From: an uncultured Paludibacter sp.
Lineage (GTDB): Bacteria > Bacteroidota > Bacteroidia > Bacteroidales > Paludibacteraceae
Length of the DNA stretch: 60,030 nt
NCBI GenBank assembly: GCA_937927845.1
Contig: CALFXE010000122.1
Coordinates: 1-60,030, forward strand
Direction: 5' to 3'
This document shows positions 26,379 through 35,573 of the stretch, piece by piece; position 1 is the first letter of the stretch, and every line of letters starts with the position of its first letter. The notes beneath the pieces were generated by a model, which ran no database searches, was not told where the DNA came from, and saw only the letters and a program-made list of their open reading frames with translations. The translations under genes and the position numbers were made by a program.

Positions 26379-26531
26379 TGGCGGACCATACAATTAGGAG
26401 AAACAGTATCAACTATTTCTCGATGGTGTACTAATGAGAAGCAACCCACTATTGAAACATATATTGAAATAACTAACATTCTTGATGTTGATTTGAAAGA
26501 TTTATTGGTTTCTACAAAAACGAAGGAGTGA
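26379..26531 (+). pseudogene. Truncated XRE helix-turn-helix gene in front of the methyltransferase
   Basis: One frame reads QLGETVSTISRWCTNEKQPT followed by IETYIEITNILDVDLKDLLV and STKTKE, with a stop at 26529-26531. This is the second half of the small XRE regulator that often precedes restriction-modification operons in Bacteroidota. The frame is closed by TGA at 26376-26378, and the first helix (INMMADHTI-like) is found only in another frame. A one-base shift near 26390 or a deletion has therefore disabled it. Confidence 0.6.
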
Positions 26532-26536
26532 ATATA

Positions 26537-27595
26537 ATGAGTATAAAGTTTAAAGCAGTGGATTTCTTTTGTGGCGGTGGAGGTATGACTTATGGGCTTC
26601 GCCAAGTAGGGATCAATGTTATTGCTGGAGTTGATTTTGATAAAGATGCTAAGGAAACATACGAAATTAATAATCCGGGGACTAAATTTGTTTTTTCTGA
26701 TATTAAAAAGCTTAGAAGTAATTATTTTGAAAGAAATTTTAACATCCAAAAGAATGATGATTTTTTAATTCTTGTTGGTTGTAGCCCTTGTCAATTTTAT
26801 AGTATTATAAATACCGACAAAGAGAAATCAAAAAAATCGAAAGATTTACTTCTAAACTTTTCAAGATTTATTGATTATTATAATCCGGGATACGTTGTTG
26901 TCGAAAATGTTCCAGGACTTAAAACAAATGAGAAAAGTATTCTTCCGGAATTTTTGAAATTTCTCAAAGAGAAAAATTACAAAGTATGTGAAGATGTCAT
27001 AGATTTAAGTTATTATGGAGTTCCTCAATCGAGAAAACGATTCTCTTTAATTGCATCACGAGTAACGGATAATATATTTTTGCCAGAAGCAGATGGAAAA
27101 CAAGCTCTATTATCAATGTTCATCGGTGAACATAACGGATTTGAGAAAATCGCTGCCGGTCATAAGGACATAACAGATTTTAATCATACAGTAGCTGGAT
27201 TGCAACCGATTTGCTTGGAAAGATTAGCTGTAACCCCTCATGATGGTGGAGATAGATTTGCATGGAAAGATAACCCGCTTCTCCAATTAAAATGTTTCAT
27301 AGGGAAGGATGATAGCTTTAAAGATACTTATGGTAGAATGTTTTGGAATAAACCGGCATCAACTATCACTACAAAATTTTTCAGCATATCAAATGGTCGA
27401 TTTGCTCACCCGGAAGAAGATCGAGCAATTTCTTTAAGGGAAGGAGCTACTTTACAGACATTTCCTAAAAACTATATTTTTAAAACTACCAGTATTGCTG
27501 CTACGGCAAAACTCATCGGTAATGCGGTTCCGCCAGAATATGCAAAAAGAGTAGGATTATCAATAATAAACAGTTTATTTGATGGCGCAGTTTAA
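26537..27595 (+). CDS. C5 cytosine DNA methyltransferase of the kinase-linked operon
   Basis: 352 residues. Start at ATG 26537, 8 bases after AAGGAG (26523-26528), in preference to an in-frame GTG at 26528. Motif I is KAVDFFCGGGGMTYGL, motif IV GCSPCQFYS with the nucleophilic Cys, motif VI VVENVPGL, motif VIII SYYGVPQSRKRFSLIAS, and motif X near the end (LIGNAVPPEYAKRVGLSI). It would mark host DNA at an unknown cytosine site between the conserved blocks. The next gene starts inside its 3' end (14-base overlap), so methyltransferase and kinase-like ATPase are coupled. The usual regulator gene in front is broken. Confidence 0.92.
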   Translation: MSIKFKAVDFFCGGGGMTYGLRQVGINVIAGVDFDKDAKETYEINNPGTKFVFSDIKKLRSNYFERNFNIQKNDDFLILVGCSPCQFYSIINTDKEKSKKSKDLLLNFSRFIDYYNPGYVVVENVPGLKTNEKSILPEFLKFLKEKNYKVCEDVIDLSYYGVPQSRKRFSLIASRVTDNIFLPEADGKQALLSMFIGEHNGFEKIAAGHKDITDFNHTVAGLQPICLERLAVTPHDGGDRFAWKDNPLLQLKCFIGKDDSFKDTYGRMFWNKPASTITTKFFSISNGRFAHPEEDRAISLREGATLQTFPKNYIFKTTSIAATAKLIGNAVPPEYAKRVGLSIINSLFDGAV

Positions 27596-30554
27596 AACAC
27601 GAGCACGAGCATTAGATTTACTTGGCAGGCAGCAAATAGCTGGCATACCTACGGCTATTAATGAGCTTATAAAAAACGCTCACGATGCTTATGCCGATAA
27701 GTTCGATATAGATTTTCTAAGAAAAGATAATTTAATCGTACTGAGGGATGATGGACTTGGTATGACTAAAAATGAATTTGAAACGAGATGGCTCACAATT
27801 GGTACTGAAAGTAAATTCGCAAATAAAAAAACAACATTACCCCCAATAGACAACTCGAAACCGTTGAGACCTGTAATGGGAGAAAAGGGAATCGGTAGAT
27901 TAGCTATTGCATCCATAGGGAAACAAGTTCTTATTATCACAAAGGCTAAATTAAGAGAAAAAAATTACAAGGTAGTTGTTGTTTTTATAAATTGGGAATT
28001 ATTTGAATTACCTGGTATTAATTTAGAGGACATCGTAATCCCAGTTAAAGAGTTTGAAAATCTCCCGAACAAGAATGATATAGATAATATTAAAAATGAA
28101 GTCATTATATCTTTAGATAATTTACTACGAGAAGACATTATTTTAAGAGAGGATTATATTCGATTAAAGAAAACCATTGAAGATTTTAATATATCACCTC
28201 TAGAACTTAATAGTAAATTAGTCGGCAACTTTGAATTTTCGGAAAACAAAGGAGGCACATTTTTTTATATATCACCCGTAAACGAAACTTTAGTCTTTGA
28301 TATTGAGGGAGAAAAAGATAGTACAGAGGCCACATCCATTGAGAAAATGCTAATCGGGTTTCATAATACAATGACTCCAGGGCATCCAGTTCCCGTGATA
28401 GATATTTCATTTAGAGATTATAGAGGGGACGATGGTCTTTACGAAAACTTAATAGATAAAGAACAATTCTTTACACCCGAAGAATTTGAATTGGCAGACC
28501 ATCATTTCCAAGGGATGTTTGACAAGTTCGGTCAATTTAAAGGAACTATAAAGATTTATGGGGAAAAAACTTATGATCATATTGTAAATTGGAGAGATAA
28601 TAATTTTAAAGAAACAAATTGTGGAGAATTTAAAATAAACTTTGCCTATTTGCAAGGAGACTTAAAAAGTTCTCGGGTTGATACGGAAAATTGGGCCATA
28701 ATAAAATCTAAAGGAGATAAATTTGGAGGTTTATATATCTACAAAGATAATATAAGGGTGTTACCTTATGGAAATTCCGATTATGATTTTTTAGATATAG
28801 AGAAAAATAGGACAAAAAGAATATCCACTTATTTTTTTTCATATAGGAGAATGTTTGGTGCTATTGAGATTACGGCAAAAAATAATTGTGAACTTGTAGA
28901 AAAAGCGGGACGAGAAGGTTTTATAGAGAATAAAGCATACAGACAAATGCAAGCCATACTCAAGAACTTTTTCATACAATTGGCCGCTGATTTTTTTGAT
29001 GAAAAAGGAGAAAGTCCACAATCAGAGTTTTGGGTTAAAAAGAAGAACGAAATTAACACATATCACTTAGCATTAAAAAGACGAGAAGAACTAGCAAAAG
29101 GGAGAAAAGACAAGTTCCTTAAAGAGCTTGATTTATTCTTTAAAAATCTAATATCAAATAAATTTGATATTACTGTAAATGAAATCCTTACCGATACGAG
29201 AAAAAAATTCAACACCGTTGTGTATTATAAGGATATGGACGAAGCCGGACAAAGAATTATTGATTATGAATTTGAAGCACGCCAAAAAATAAACGATTAT
29301 AAAAAGAAAATTACCGTTTCTACCCCTAAAGGATTCGTCATTTCAAAATCAGCGAGAATTGATTTTGACACTTATTTGAAAGAATTCCGAATATTAGAAG
29401 AAACATTATTCAAAAATGCTGTAGATGAAATAGACATTATTGTTTCCGAATACACAAAGAAGCTTAACATTGAAATAAGCAAACGGAAACGTTTAGAACA
29501 AGCCGTAGAACTCATATCGACCGAAGCAAAAAAAACTAATACGGAAAAGAAAAATGAAACTAATGAAATCGTTCATGAAGTATCGAAAAGAATAAAAGAA
29601 TTTACTTCCGACTTGATCTTGGATTTGGATAATCAAATAAGAACCGTCAGAGATCGCTTCAAAAATCTGAGTATGCTTGACTCCGAAGATTTTGATTTGG
29701 TTAAAGAAAGAAAAGCTATGGAAGATGAAATTGAAATGATTAGCAGCAGGAATACTTTTGTCATGGATAAAATCATTCGTCAATTTGAAGGATTCTATAT
29801 AGAAAAGGATGTGGACGGACAAATTATAACGAACGATCAAATTACGGATGCTTTATCGGAAGAATTGGAAGAACTAAGAGAGCGCGTTCAGACTGACGTA
29901 GAATTAAGTCAGTTAGGCCTAGCAGTAGGCATCCTTAACCACGAATTTAACAGTACGATCAAATCCATTAGAAGTAGCCTTAAAGATTTAAGAGCATGGT
30001 CGGATGTTGATCAACAAATTGAAGGAATATACAAAAACATTAAAGCTAATTTTGACCATTTAGATGGGTATCTGAATTTATTTACTCCACTAAACAGACG
30101 TTTAAATCGGAAACGAGAAGATATCTCTTTGTTGGAAATAAAAACATTTTTGATAGACTTATTTAAATCCAGATTTGAAAGACATGATATCAAATTTAAG
30201 CATACAAAAGGATATGCCAAGAGGAAGATTTATGGATTTCGATCTACCTTTTATCCTGTTTTTGTTAATATAGTTGATAATGCAATATACTGGCTTAAAC
30301 AAAGCGATGCAGAAGAGAAAACAATAAGATTGCACGCGGATGATTCTGGTATTTATATTTCTAATAATGGAGTAGAAATTCTTCCTCAAGATAAAGAACG
30401 AATGTTTGAATTAGGCTTTTCCAGAAAGCCGAATGGACGCGGTATGGGACTAAGTATTAGTAAAGAAGTATTAAATGCAGAGAATTATAACATTTCTGTT
30501 GCGGTACCTCGAGAAGGTTGCACAGTTTCTTTTAAAATCGAAAAAATTAAATGA
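27582..30554 (+). CDS. Dual-GHKL protein: HSP90/MutL-like ATPase joined to a histidine-kinase core
   Basis: 990 residues, starting at ATG 27582. An N-terminal GHKL ATPase of the HSP90/MutL/MORC type is clear: AINELIKNAHDAYAD (N-box, about 28-42), LRDDGLGM (about 54-61) and GEKGIGRLAIASIGK. Residues about 480-770 are charged and helical, probably coiled coil. A sensor-kinase core follows: LAVGILNHEFNSTIKSIRSS with His787 as an H-box candidate, then a second GHKL unit with FVNIVDNAIYWLK (N-box, Asn896) and GFSRKPNGRGMGLSISKEVL (G2 box). The G1 Asp is replaced (SNNG). It lies between a C5 methyltransferase and a receiver-domain gene, so I infer autophosphorylation at His787 and transfer to Asp89 of that partner. 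Confidence 0.8.
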   Translation: MAQFKTRARALDLLGRQQIAGIPTAINELIKNAHDAYADKFDIDFLRKDNLIVLRDDGLGMTKNEFETRWLTIGTESKFANKKTTLPPIDNSKPLRPVMGEKGIGRLAIASIGKQVLIITKAKLREKNYKVVVVFINWELFELPGINLEDIVIPVKEFENLPNKNDIDNIKNEVIISLDNLLREDIILREDYIRLKKTIEDFNISPLELNSKLVGNFEFSENKGGTFFYISPVNETLVFDIEGEKDSTEATSIEKMLIGFHNTMTPGHPVPVIDISFRDYRGDDGLYENLIDKEQFFTPEEFELADHHFQGMFDKFGQFKGTIKIYGEKTYDHIVNWRDNNFKETNCGEFKINFAYLQGDLKSSRVDTENWAIIKSKGDKFGGLYIYKDNIRVLPYGNSDYDFLDIEKNRTKRISTYFFSYRRMFGAIEITAKNNCELVEKAGREGFIENKAYRQMQAILKNFFIQLAADFFDEKGESPQSEFWVKKKNEINTYHLALKRREELAKGRKDKFLKELDLFFKNLISNKFDITVNEILTDTRKKFNTVVYYKDMDEAGQRIIDYEFEARQKINDYKKKITVSTPKGFVISKSARIDFDTYLKEFRILEETLFKNAVDEIDIIVSEYTKKLNIEISKRKRLEQAVELISTEAKKTNTEKKNETNEIVHEVSKRIKEFTSDLILDLDNQIRTVRDRFKNLSMLDSEDFDLVKERKAMEDEIEMISSRNTFVMDKIIRQFEGFYIEKDVDGQIITNDQITDALSEELEELRERVQTDVELSQLGLAVGILNHEFNSTIKSIRSSLKDLRAWSDVDQQIEGIYKNIKANFDHLDGYLNLFTPLNRRLNRKREDISLLEIKTFLIDLFKSRFERHDIKFKHTKGYAKRKIYGFRSTFYPVFVNIVDNAIYWLKQSDAEEKTIRLHADDSGIYISNNGVEILPQDKERMFELGFSRKPNGRGMGLSISKEVLNAENYNISVAVPREGCTVSFKIEKIK

Positions 30555-30561
30555 TACTGAG

Positions 30562-32193
30562 ATGAATACTGTTTTTTTTGAAAAATCAAAAGACATAACT
30601 AATAATTTTTTGCAAAGTATCGTATTTCTTGATGATAAGGCATTTGGAAATAATAATGTGGTTGTAGGTTCAGAACAAAACAATAGTCAGCATGCTTTTG
30701 ATGCATTTAAAATATCAAAGGCGTTCGCCAAAGAAAAAAAAATTTGTGCAGTATATAACCCCATAACTCTATCTGATATTGAAGATTTCAAAGAAATTTC
30801 AAAAAAAGCAGATGTTGTTATCCTCGATTGGTTTATTGAACTTCGAAATGAAATAATAGACGAAGATCAAGATGTAGATGCGGATGAAGAAGACCCTAGA
30901 GGACAATATACTAAACAAATTATTAGTGAATTAGTAAGTAGTGCTGGAGATAGTAACTTAAAATTAATTGTTATATATACTGGAGAAGATATTTTAGACG
31001 AAATAACCCAAAATATTTATGAATATATATCAGTCCAAAGTCAACAATTTGAGTTAAAAGAACAGAATTGTGAAGTTTTTTCAGCAAATATCAGAATCTT
31101 AGTTAGAACAAAATCAAATGGAGATGGTGACGATATAAGATTCAATCAACGTCCTCATCTCCAAGATAAAATTTTACGATATGAAGATTTGCCATCATTT
31201 GTTTTAAATGAACTTACTGTAATGACTTCAGGGTTATTATCAAATTTTGCTTTATTGGCACTAGCTACAATCCGAAATAATTCACACAAAATACTCAGTT
31301 TGTTTTCCAAGGAATTAGATGCTTCCTATATGGGACACAAAGCTATCTTGCCGATTCAAAATGATTCGGAAGATTTATTGTTAAAGTTATTTGGAGATAC
31401 TATTTCCGACTTATTAAATTACTCATCTATTTCACAAAAAATACAGCAAGAATTAATAGATACTTGGATAGATAGTAAGATAATTGATGAAGACTTTACT
31501 GTCAATAGCAAAATTTTTCGACGAACAAAGGATTTGCTTAAATTAGTAGTACATTCTAGTGAAGAAGATATTGATAAACGTTTTTCAAACACTTTTAAAA
31601 ATAAAGGGCTGAGTAACGGGGAAGTAAAATCATATCGAGAATTAAAGTCAACAGAACTATTTTTAAATCTCGCAGATCATAATAAGAGGGACATGGTTGA
31701 TTCTCAGTTTGCTAAATTAACCCATCATAAAAGCTTGTTTATTCCTCAAAATACAGTGCCTAAATTAACCTTAGGTACAATTATCAAAAGTTCTGTAAAC
31801 CAAGACAATTATTATGTCTGCATTCAACAACGATGTGACTCTGTCAGAATAAAAAGAGATGAGGAAAGGAAATTCTTATTCTTACCATTAACAACAACAA
31901 ATGAAAACAAATTTCACATAATCACACCAGAGGGAGTAAAACTAAAACTAGATAAAAAATCATATTCAATAAGAACTATTAAATTTAGGTGTAATTGTGA
32001 TGAAGGCGAAGTAAAAGGAGTACTAGATAATGAAAAATATACATTTACGCAAATTTATGAAGAAGGAGAGAAATATGAATGGGTCTTAGATTTGAAAGAT
32101 TTACACTCACAAAGAATAGTTACAAATTATGTTTCTTCTCTTTCTCGCATCGGACTTGACGAATCCGAATGGTTGAGAATAGCAGGGAATTAA
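30562..32193 (+). CDS. Receiver-domain protein, predicted phospho-partner of the GHKL kinase
   Basis: 543 residues from ATG 30562, 7 bases after the kinase gene; an upstream in-frame start would lie inside that gene and is rejected. Residues about 15-145 form a receiver-like domain: the acidic pair Asp24-Asp25 in SIVFLDDKAFG, the phospho-acceptor Asp89 in ADVVILDWFIEL, and Thr140 in LIVIYTGED. It fits the 'response receiver' family found in bacterial conflict operons rather than ordinary response regulators. The remaining 400 residues show no DNA-binding helix-turn-helix and no nuclease motif that I can recognise. They should hold the effector. Confidence 0.7.
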   Translation: MNTVFFEKSKDITNNFLQSIVFLDDKAFGNNNVVVGSEQNNSQHAFDAFKISKAFAKEKKICAVYNPITLSDIEDFKEISKKADVVILDWFIELRNEIIDEDQDVDADEEDPRGQYTKQIISELVSSAGDSNLKLIVIYTGEDILDEITQNIYEYISVQSQQFELKEQNCEVFSANIRILVRTKSNGDGDDIRFNQRPHLQDKILRYEDLPSFVLNELTVMTSGLLSNFALLALATIRNNSHKILSLFSKELDASYMGHKAILPIQNDSEDLLLKLFGDTISDLLNYSSISQKIQQELIDTWIDSKIIDEDFTVNSKIFRRTKDLLKLVVHSSEEDIDKRFSNTFKNKGLSNGEVKSYRELKSTELFLNLADHNKRDMVDSQFAKLTHHKSLFIPQNTVPKLTLGTIIKSSVNQDNYYVCIQQRCDSVRIKRDEERKFLFLPLTTTNENKFHIITPEGVKLKLDKKSYSIRTIKFRCNCDEGEVKGVLDNEKYTFTQIYEEGEKYEWVLDLKDLHSQRIVTNYVSSLSRIGLDESEWLRIAGN

Positions 32194-32213
32194 TTATAAA
32201 TTAGACATTGATT

Positions 32214-32672
32214 ATGATAGAGATTCAAGATATACAAACAAATGATGTAGATGATATTATAGCTCGTTTATTAGATGAAAAAGCACAGCCATTTGAAATT
32301 TATATACCAAGATCAACTCAAGTTTTTCACAGCTCAAATGTCAATATAGAAAATGATTATGCTATGTTGGCTTTTGCTGGACAAAAGTTAAGTGAAATTG
32401 CATATAAGTTTTCTTATCATTACGTTTCACCTTCCGATCATAGTAGTGTTTTGTTTGAAATAAAGACAAATGAAATAAACAAATTAGCAGAAGTCATACT
32501 AGATATTTCATATGGCTATGGAAATGACCCGGATGGGGAGGAGATATATTATCTTGATGATGTGTATGATTTTATTGAAAAAGTAAAAAAAGAAGAAATT
32601 ACTCCTGTTTGTCTTGATTTTATAGAAGACTACCTTAGATATAACGAGTCTGGTGCTGAAAATGATGAATGA
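32214..32672 (+). CDS. Small acidic protein ending the kinase operon, function unknown
   Basis: 152 residues from ATG 32214 (MIEIQDIQTNDVDDIIARLL); a TTG six bases upstream is in frame but weaker. It is acidic, without signal peptide or membrane segment, and ends in an Asp/Glu-rich tail (YLRYNESGAENDE). No family is recognised. It starts 20 bases after the receiver gene and before a perfect hairpin, so it is the last gene of the operon and may be an adaptor, inhibitor or immunity-type partner. Confidence 0.7.
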   Translation: MIEIQDIQTNDVDDIIARLLDEKAQPFEIYIPRSTQVFHSSNVNIENDYAMLAFAGQKLSEIAYKFSYHYVSPSDHSSVLFEIKTNEINKLAEVILDISYGYGNDPDGEEIYYLDDVYDFIEKVKKEEITPVCLDFIEDYLRYNESGAENDE

Positions 32673-32714
32673 TATTCGGGAGTATCCCACGAACTGTGTA
32701 AGTTGGTAATTGGA

Positions 32715-32738
32715 GGTTTGAAGTCCAGACTTCAAACC
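32715..32738 (+). terminator. Perfect 24-bp palindrome after the kinase operon
   Basis: GGTTTGAAGTC (32715-32725) is followed by CA and GACTTCAAACC (32728-32738), an 11-bp perfect stem. It lies 43 bases after the last stop. No strong T-run follows, so it is a probable rather than certain terminator. Confidence 0.6.
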
Positions 32739-33043
32739 CATAATATTTTACTTTCAGTTTTTGATTTATTATCGCCCTCTACAGATTCTGGAGCACTAGC
32801 ACTTACGTAATCATTACCTCTCAATCTTTAGACCTTTATTAGATTCGTTAGGACACTTCCCTAGGGTTGATCCCCTGCTCCTTGCAGAATCTCCCAGCAA
32901 CGAACTTGTCTTGGGTATCGACTAATACGGTCATAACGGAACCGGAGTTTGCAATTCATCCAAAAACAACGATAGAAAGCCGAACAAATCCAATCATTTT
33001 TCGTATTTTTGTAAAGTATGCATAAAGACAAAGAATAGATTTA
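32739..33043. other. Non-coding gap with a short decayed minus-strand end and a promoter
   Basis: A minus-strand frame (stop at 32848-32850, reading upward to ATG 32932-32934) gives MTVLVDTQDKFVAGRFCKEQ and GINPREVS. It looks like the tail of a lost gene; I cannot name the family. TATTTTTG at 33004-33011 is a TAnnTTTG promoter box for the next methyltransferase. The rest shows nothing. Confidence 0.3.
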
Positions 33044-34264
33044 ATGGCAACATACAATGACATAAAAAAACAGCTCAATATAAATGTAGACAAACACTTG
33101 AATAATGGTTTTGCTCATTTAACGCATTATTGGCAAACCTACAAGACTATTGATTCCGAACACTTTAAATATTATGCAGAACAGTATCTTCAGGAAGAAA
33201 TTTTACCTGTTGTAGAAGAACCCGATCAGTTTTACATACCGTTTAAATACGACATACCCTTCCCCCCTACAGGCAAGCCCAAATTCAAATTTATTGATTT
33301 ATTCGCCGGAATTGGAGGTATAAGATTAGCATACCAAAATTTGGGTGGGAAATGTGTATTTTCAAGTGAATGGAATAACTTTGCAAAAAAAACATATGAA
33401 GCTAATTTTGGAGAAGTTCCTTTTGGAGACATCACGCAAATTAATGAAAGAACCATCCCTGACCATGATATACTTTTAGGAGGTTTTCCTTGCCAGCCCT
33501 TCTCGATCGCAGGTGTTTCCAAAAAAAAGGCTCTGGGGAGAAATCACGGCTTCTTGGATGAAACGCAAGGAACACTTTTTTTCGACATCGCAAGAATTTT
33601 GGAATATAAACGTCCAAAGACTTTTATGCTGGAAAATGTCAAGAATCTTGTATCTCACGATAAAGGAAATACTTTCAAAGTTATCAGCAACACATTGACA
33701 GGTTTAGGGTATTCCATTCATTATAGAGTTTTGAACGGCAAACATTTTGTCCCTCAAAATCGTGAAAGGATTTTGATCATCGGTTTTAGAAATGATTTTT
33801 TCCATGGAGAAGAGAATTTTAGATTTCCTAAACTCCCTGAACCAAATTCATCAATTAAGGAAATTCTAGAAGAAAATGTTGAGAGTAAATACACACTCTC
33901 CGACAAACTCTGGAATTACCTGCAAACCTATGCTGAAAAACACAAAGCAAAAGGCAACGGGTTCGGATTCGGGTTAACTGACCTGAACAGTACCTCTAGA
34001 ACTCTCTCTGCACGATATTATAAAGATGGTTCCGAAATCTTGATTCCTCAAGAAGGAATAAATCCTAGAAGATTAACACCCAGAGAATGTGCCAGATTGC
34101 AAGGATTTCCGGATAACTTCATCATTCCCGTATCAGACAACCAAGCATATAAGCAGTTTGGAAACTCTGTTACTGTGCCATTAATCCAAGCTGTTGGTAA
34201 ACAATTAGTAAAATCTTTATTATCCATCAATGAACCTGCAAAATCTCAAGAACTTATTTATTGA
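33044..34264 (+). CDS. C5 cytosine DNA methyltransferase, Dcm/EcoRII-like
   Basis: 406 residues. An N-terminal extension of about 80 residues with IPFKYDIPFPPTGKPKFKFI is typical of the Dcm/EcoRII group. Then motif I (IDLFAGIGGIRLAY), motif IV (LLGGFPCQPFSIAG with the catalytic Cys about 150), motif VI (FMLENVKNLV), motif VIII (GKHFVPQNRERILIIGF) and motif X (YKQFGNSVTVPLIQAVGKQL). The following gene is an MvaI/BcnI-type endonuclease whose start overlaps this stop by 35 bases, and a vsr gene lies just beyond. Together they suggest methylation of a CCNGG-type site such as CCWGG or CCSGG; the exact site is inferred. Confidence 0.93.
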   Translation: MATYNDIKKQLNINVDKHLNNGFAHLTHYWQTYKTIDSEHFKYYAEQYLQEEILPVVEEPDQFYIPFKYDIPFPPTGKPKFKFIDLFAGIGGIRLAYQNLGGKCVFSSEWNNFAKKTYEANFGEVPFGDITQINERTIPDHDILLGGFPCQPFSIAGVSKKKALGRNHGFLDETQGTLFFDIARILEYKRPKTFMLENVKNLVSHDKGNTFKVISNTLTGLGYSIHYRVLNGKHFVPQNRERILIIGFRNDFFHGEENFRFPKLPEPNSSIKEILEENVESKYTLSDKLWNYLQTYAEKHKAKGNGFGFGLTDLNSTSRTLSARYYKDGSEILIPQEGINPRRLTPRECARLQGFPDNFIIPVSDNQAYKQFGNSVTVPLIQAVGKQLVKSLLSINEPAKSQELIY

Positions 34265-35540
34265 CAATGGCTGTCAAAAATTGTATGTGAAAAAGCTTTC
34301 ACCAAATGACAACTCGAAAAATCAAGTTTATTTAGGTGGAAGTTTTGAAATATTGAATATTTTTCCTCTTTCCGAAATCCAAACAGAGGAAGCAGGAGAT
34401 TGGAACAGAGAACGTTTTAAGGCTTCAATCAATTTTTCTTGGATTGGTAATGACGGAAATATTTATCCAGCACCAAACTCACAACTTATTTTATACCCAA
34501 AATATCCGGAAGTAAGATTTTCCGGCTTCCTGACCAGGTGCGAAAATCCTCCTTCTGAACTGATGACACAAAGGTTAGCCGACAGGCTCCTGTTTCTAAG
34601 TGTAACTACCAAAGGCCATATTTTAGGTTATGTTACTTCTCCAACTTCTGAAATCGCAAATGAATTCAATGCATTGCAAGCCAATGATCAGATCGGAGTT
34701 TTTAAAGTTATCGATTTACCAAGAGCAGTTAACAATAAACAGAGATTGCTTGATGAATTATATCGTATTTATCAACTAGATTGGATAACCTCAAAACGAT
34801 TAGATAAAAATGGAAATATTTTACCATGCCTCTTCCCAAATTGTGGAGGTTATACATTGGAGGCTGAATTAGGAATTACTCCCAACGGCTATTCTGAGCC
34901 TGATTTTTTGGGTTGGGAAATAAAACAATATGGAGTAACAAACTTAGAGCGGATAAATTCGGCTGTTATTACCTTGATGACACCCGAGCCGACTGATGGA
35001 ATTTATAAAACATGTGGAGCGGAAGAGTTCCTACATACATACGGCTATCCAGATAAAACTGGTCGGGAAGACCGTATAAATTTTGGAGGAATTCATAAAG
35101 TCGGGCTACGTCATTCTTCAACTAACCTCGAAATGAAATTAATAGGTTTCGACATTGAAAGTGGTAAAATTAGAAACTCAAACGGACGAATCGCATTAAT
35201 AGATAATTGTGGAAATGAAGCGGCATCATGGAGTTTTTCATCAATGCTTTTGCATTGGAACAGAAAACACAATCAAGCGTGTTATGTTCCTTCGCTATCT
35301 CAGACAAAAAATGAACGAAAATATAAATACGGGAATAAAATCATTTTAGGTACAGGTACAGACTTTCAGCTTTTTCTACGACAGATGGCTATCGGAAACA
35401 TCTATTATGATCCTGGAATAAAAATGGAAAATGTTTCTACAAATCCCAAAATCAAGAAACGAAGTCAGTTCAGAATTAAATCACAGTATCTAGGACAGCT
35501 ATATAAAAACAACGAAATAGTGACATTGCCAATCGAATAA
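34230..35540 (+). CDS. MvaI/BcnI-type restriction endonuclease with N-terminal extension
   Basis: 436 residues. The second half matches the MvaI/BcnI family: the active site is Asp225-x4-Glu230-x-Lys232 in SEPDFLGWEIKQYGV, followed by the family's VITLMTPEPTDGIYKT and KYKYGNKIILGTGTDFQLFL regions. Classical members have about 240 residues with the Asp near position 50, so about 175 extra residues stand in front here, including a strand-rich SFEILNIFPLSEI and SINFSWIGNDGNIYPAPNS. That block may be an added DNA-recognition or control domain. Family enzymes are monomers cutting CCWGG or CCSGG. It overlaps the methyltransferase by 35 bases. Confidence 0.85.
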   Translation: MNLQNLKNLFIDNGCQKLYVKKLSPNDNSKNQVYLGGSFEILNIFPLSEIQTEEAGDWNRERFKASINFSWIGNDGNIYPAPNSQLILYPKYPEVRFSGFLTRCENPPSELMTQRLADRLLFLSVTTKGHILGYVTSPTSEIANEFNALQANDQIGVFKVIDLPRAVNNKQRLLDELYRIYQLDWITSKRLDKNGNILPCLFPNCGGYTLEAELGITPNGYSEPDFLGWEIKQYGVTNLERINSAVITLMTPEPTDGIYKTCGAEEFLHTYGYPDKTGREDRINFGGIHKVGLRHSSTNLEMKLIGFDIESGKIRNSNGRIALIDNCGNEAASWSFSSMLLHWNRKHNQACYVPSLSQTKNERKYKYGNKIILGTGTDFQLFLRQMAIGNIYYDPGIKMENVSTNPKIKKRSQFRIKSQYLGQLYKNNEIVTLPIE

Positions 35541-35573
35541 AGGAATCAACACTGTTTATCGTCACCTCTTATT

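Noticed and set aside
30475..30561. Longer N-terminus for the receiver-domain protein
   Set aside because: It would overlap the end of the kinase gene by 80 bases and adds residues unlike the domain; ATG 30562, 7 bases after the kinase stop, fits better.
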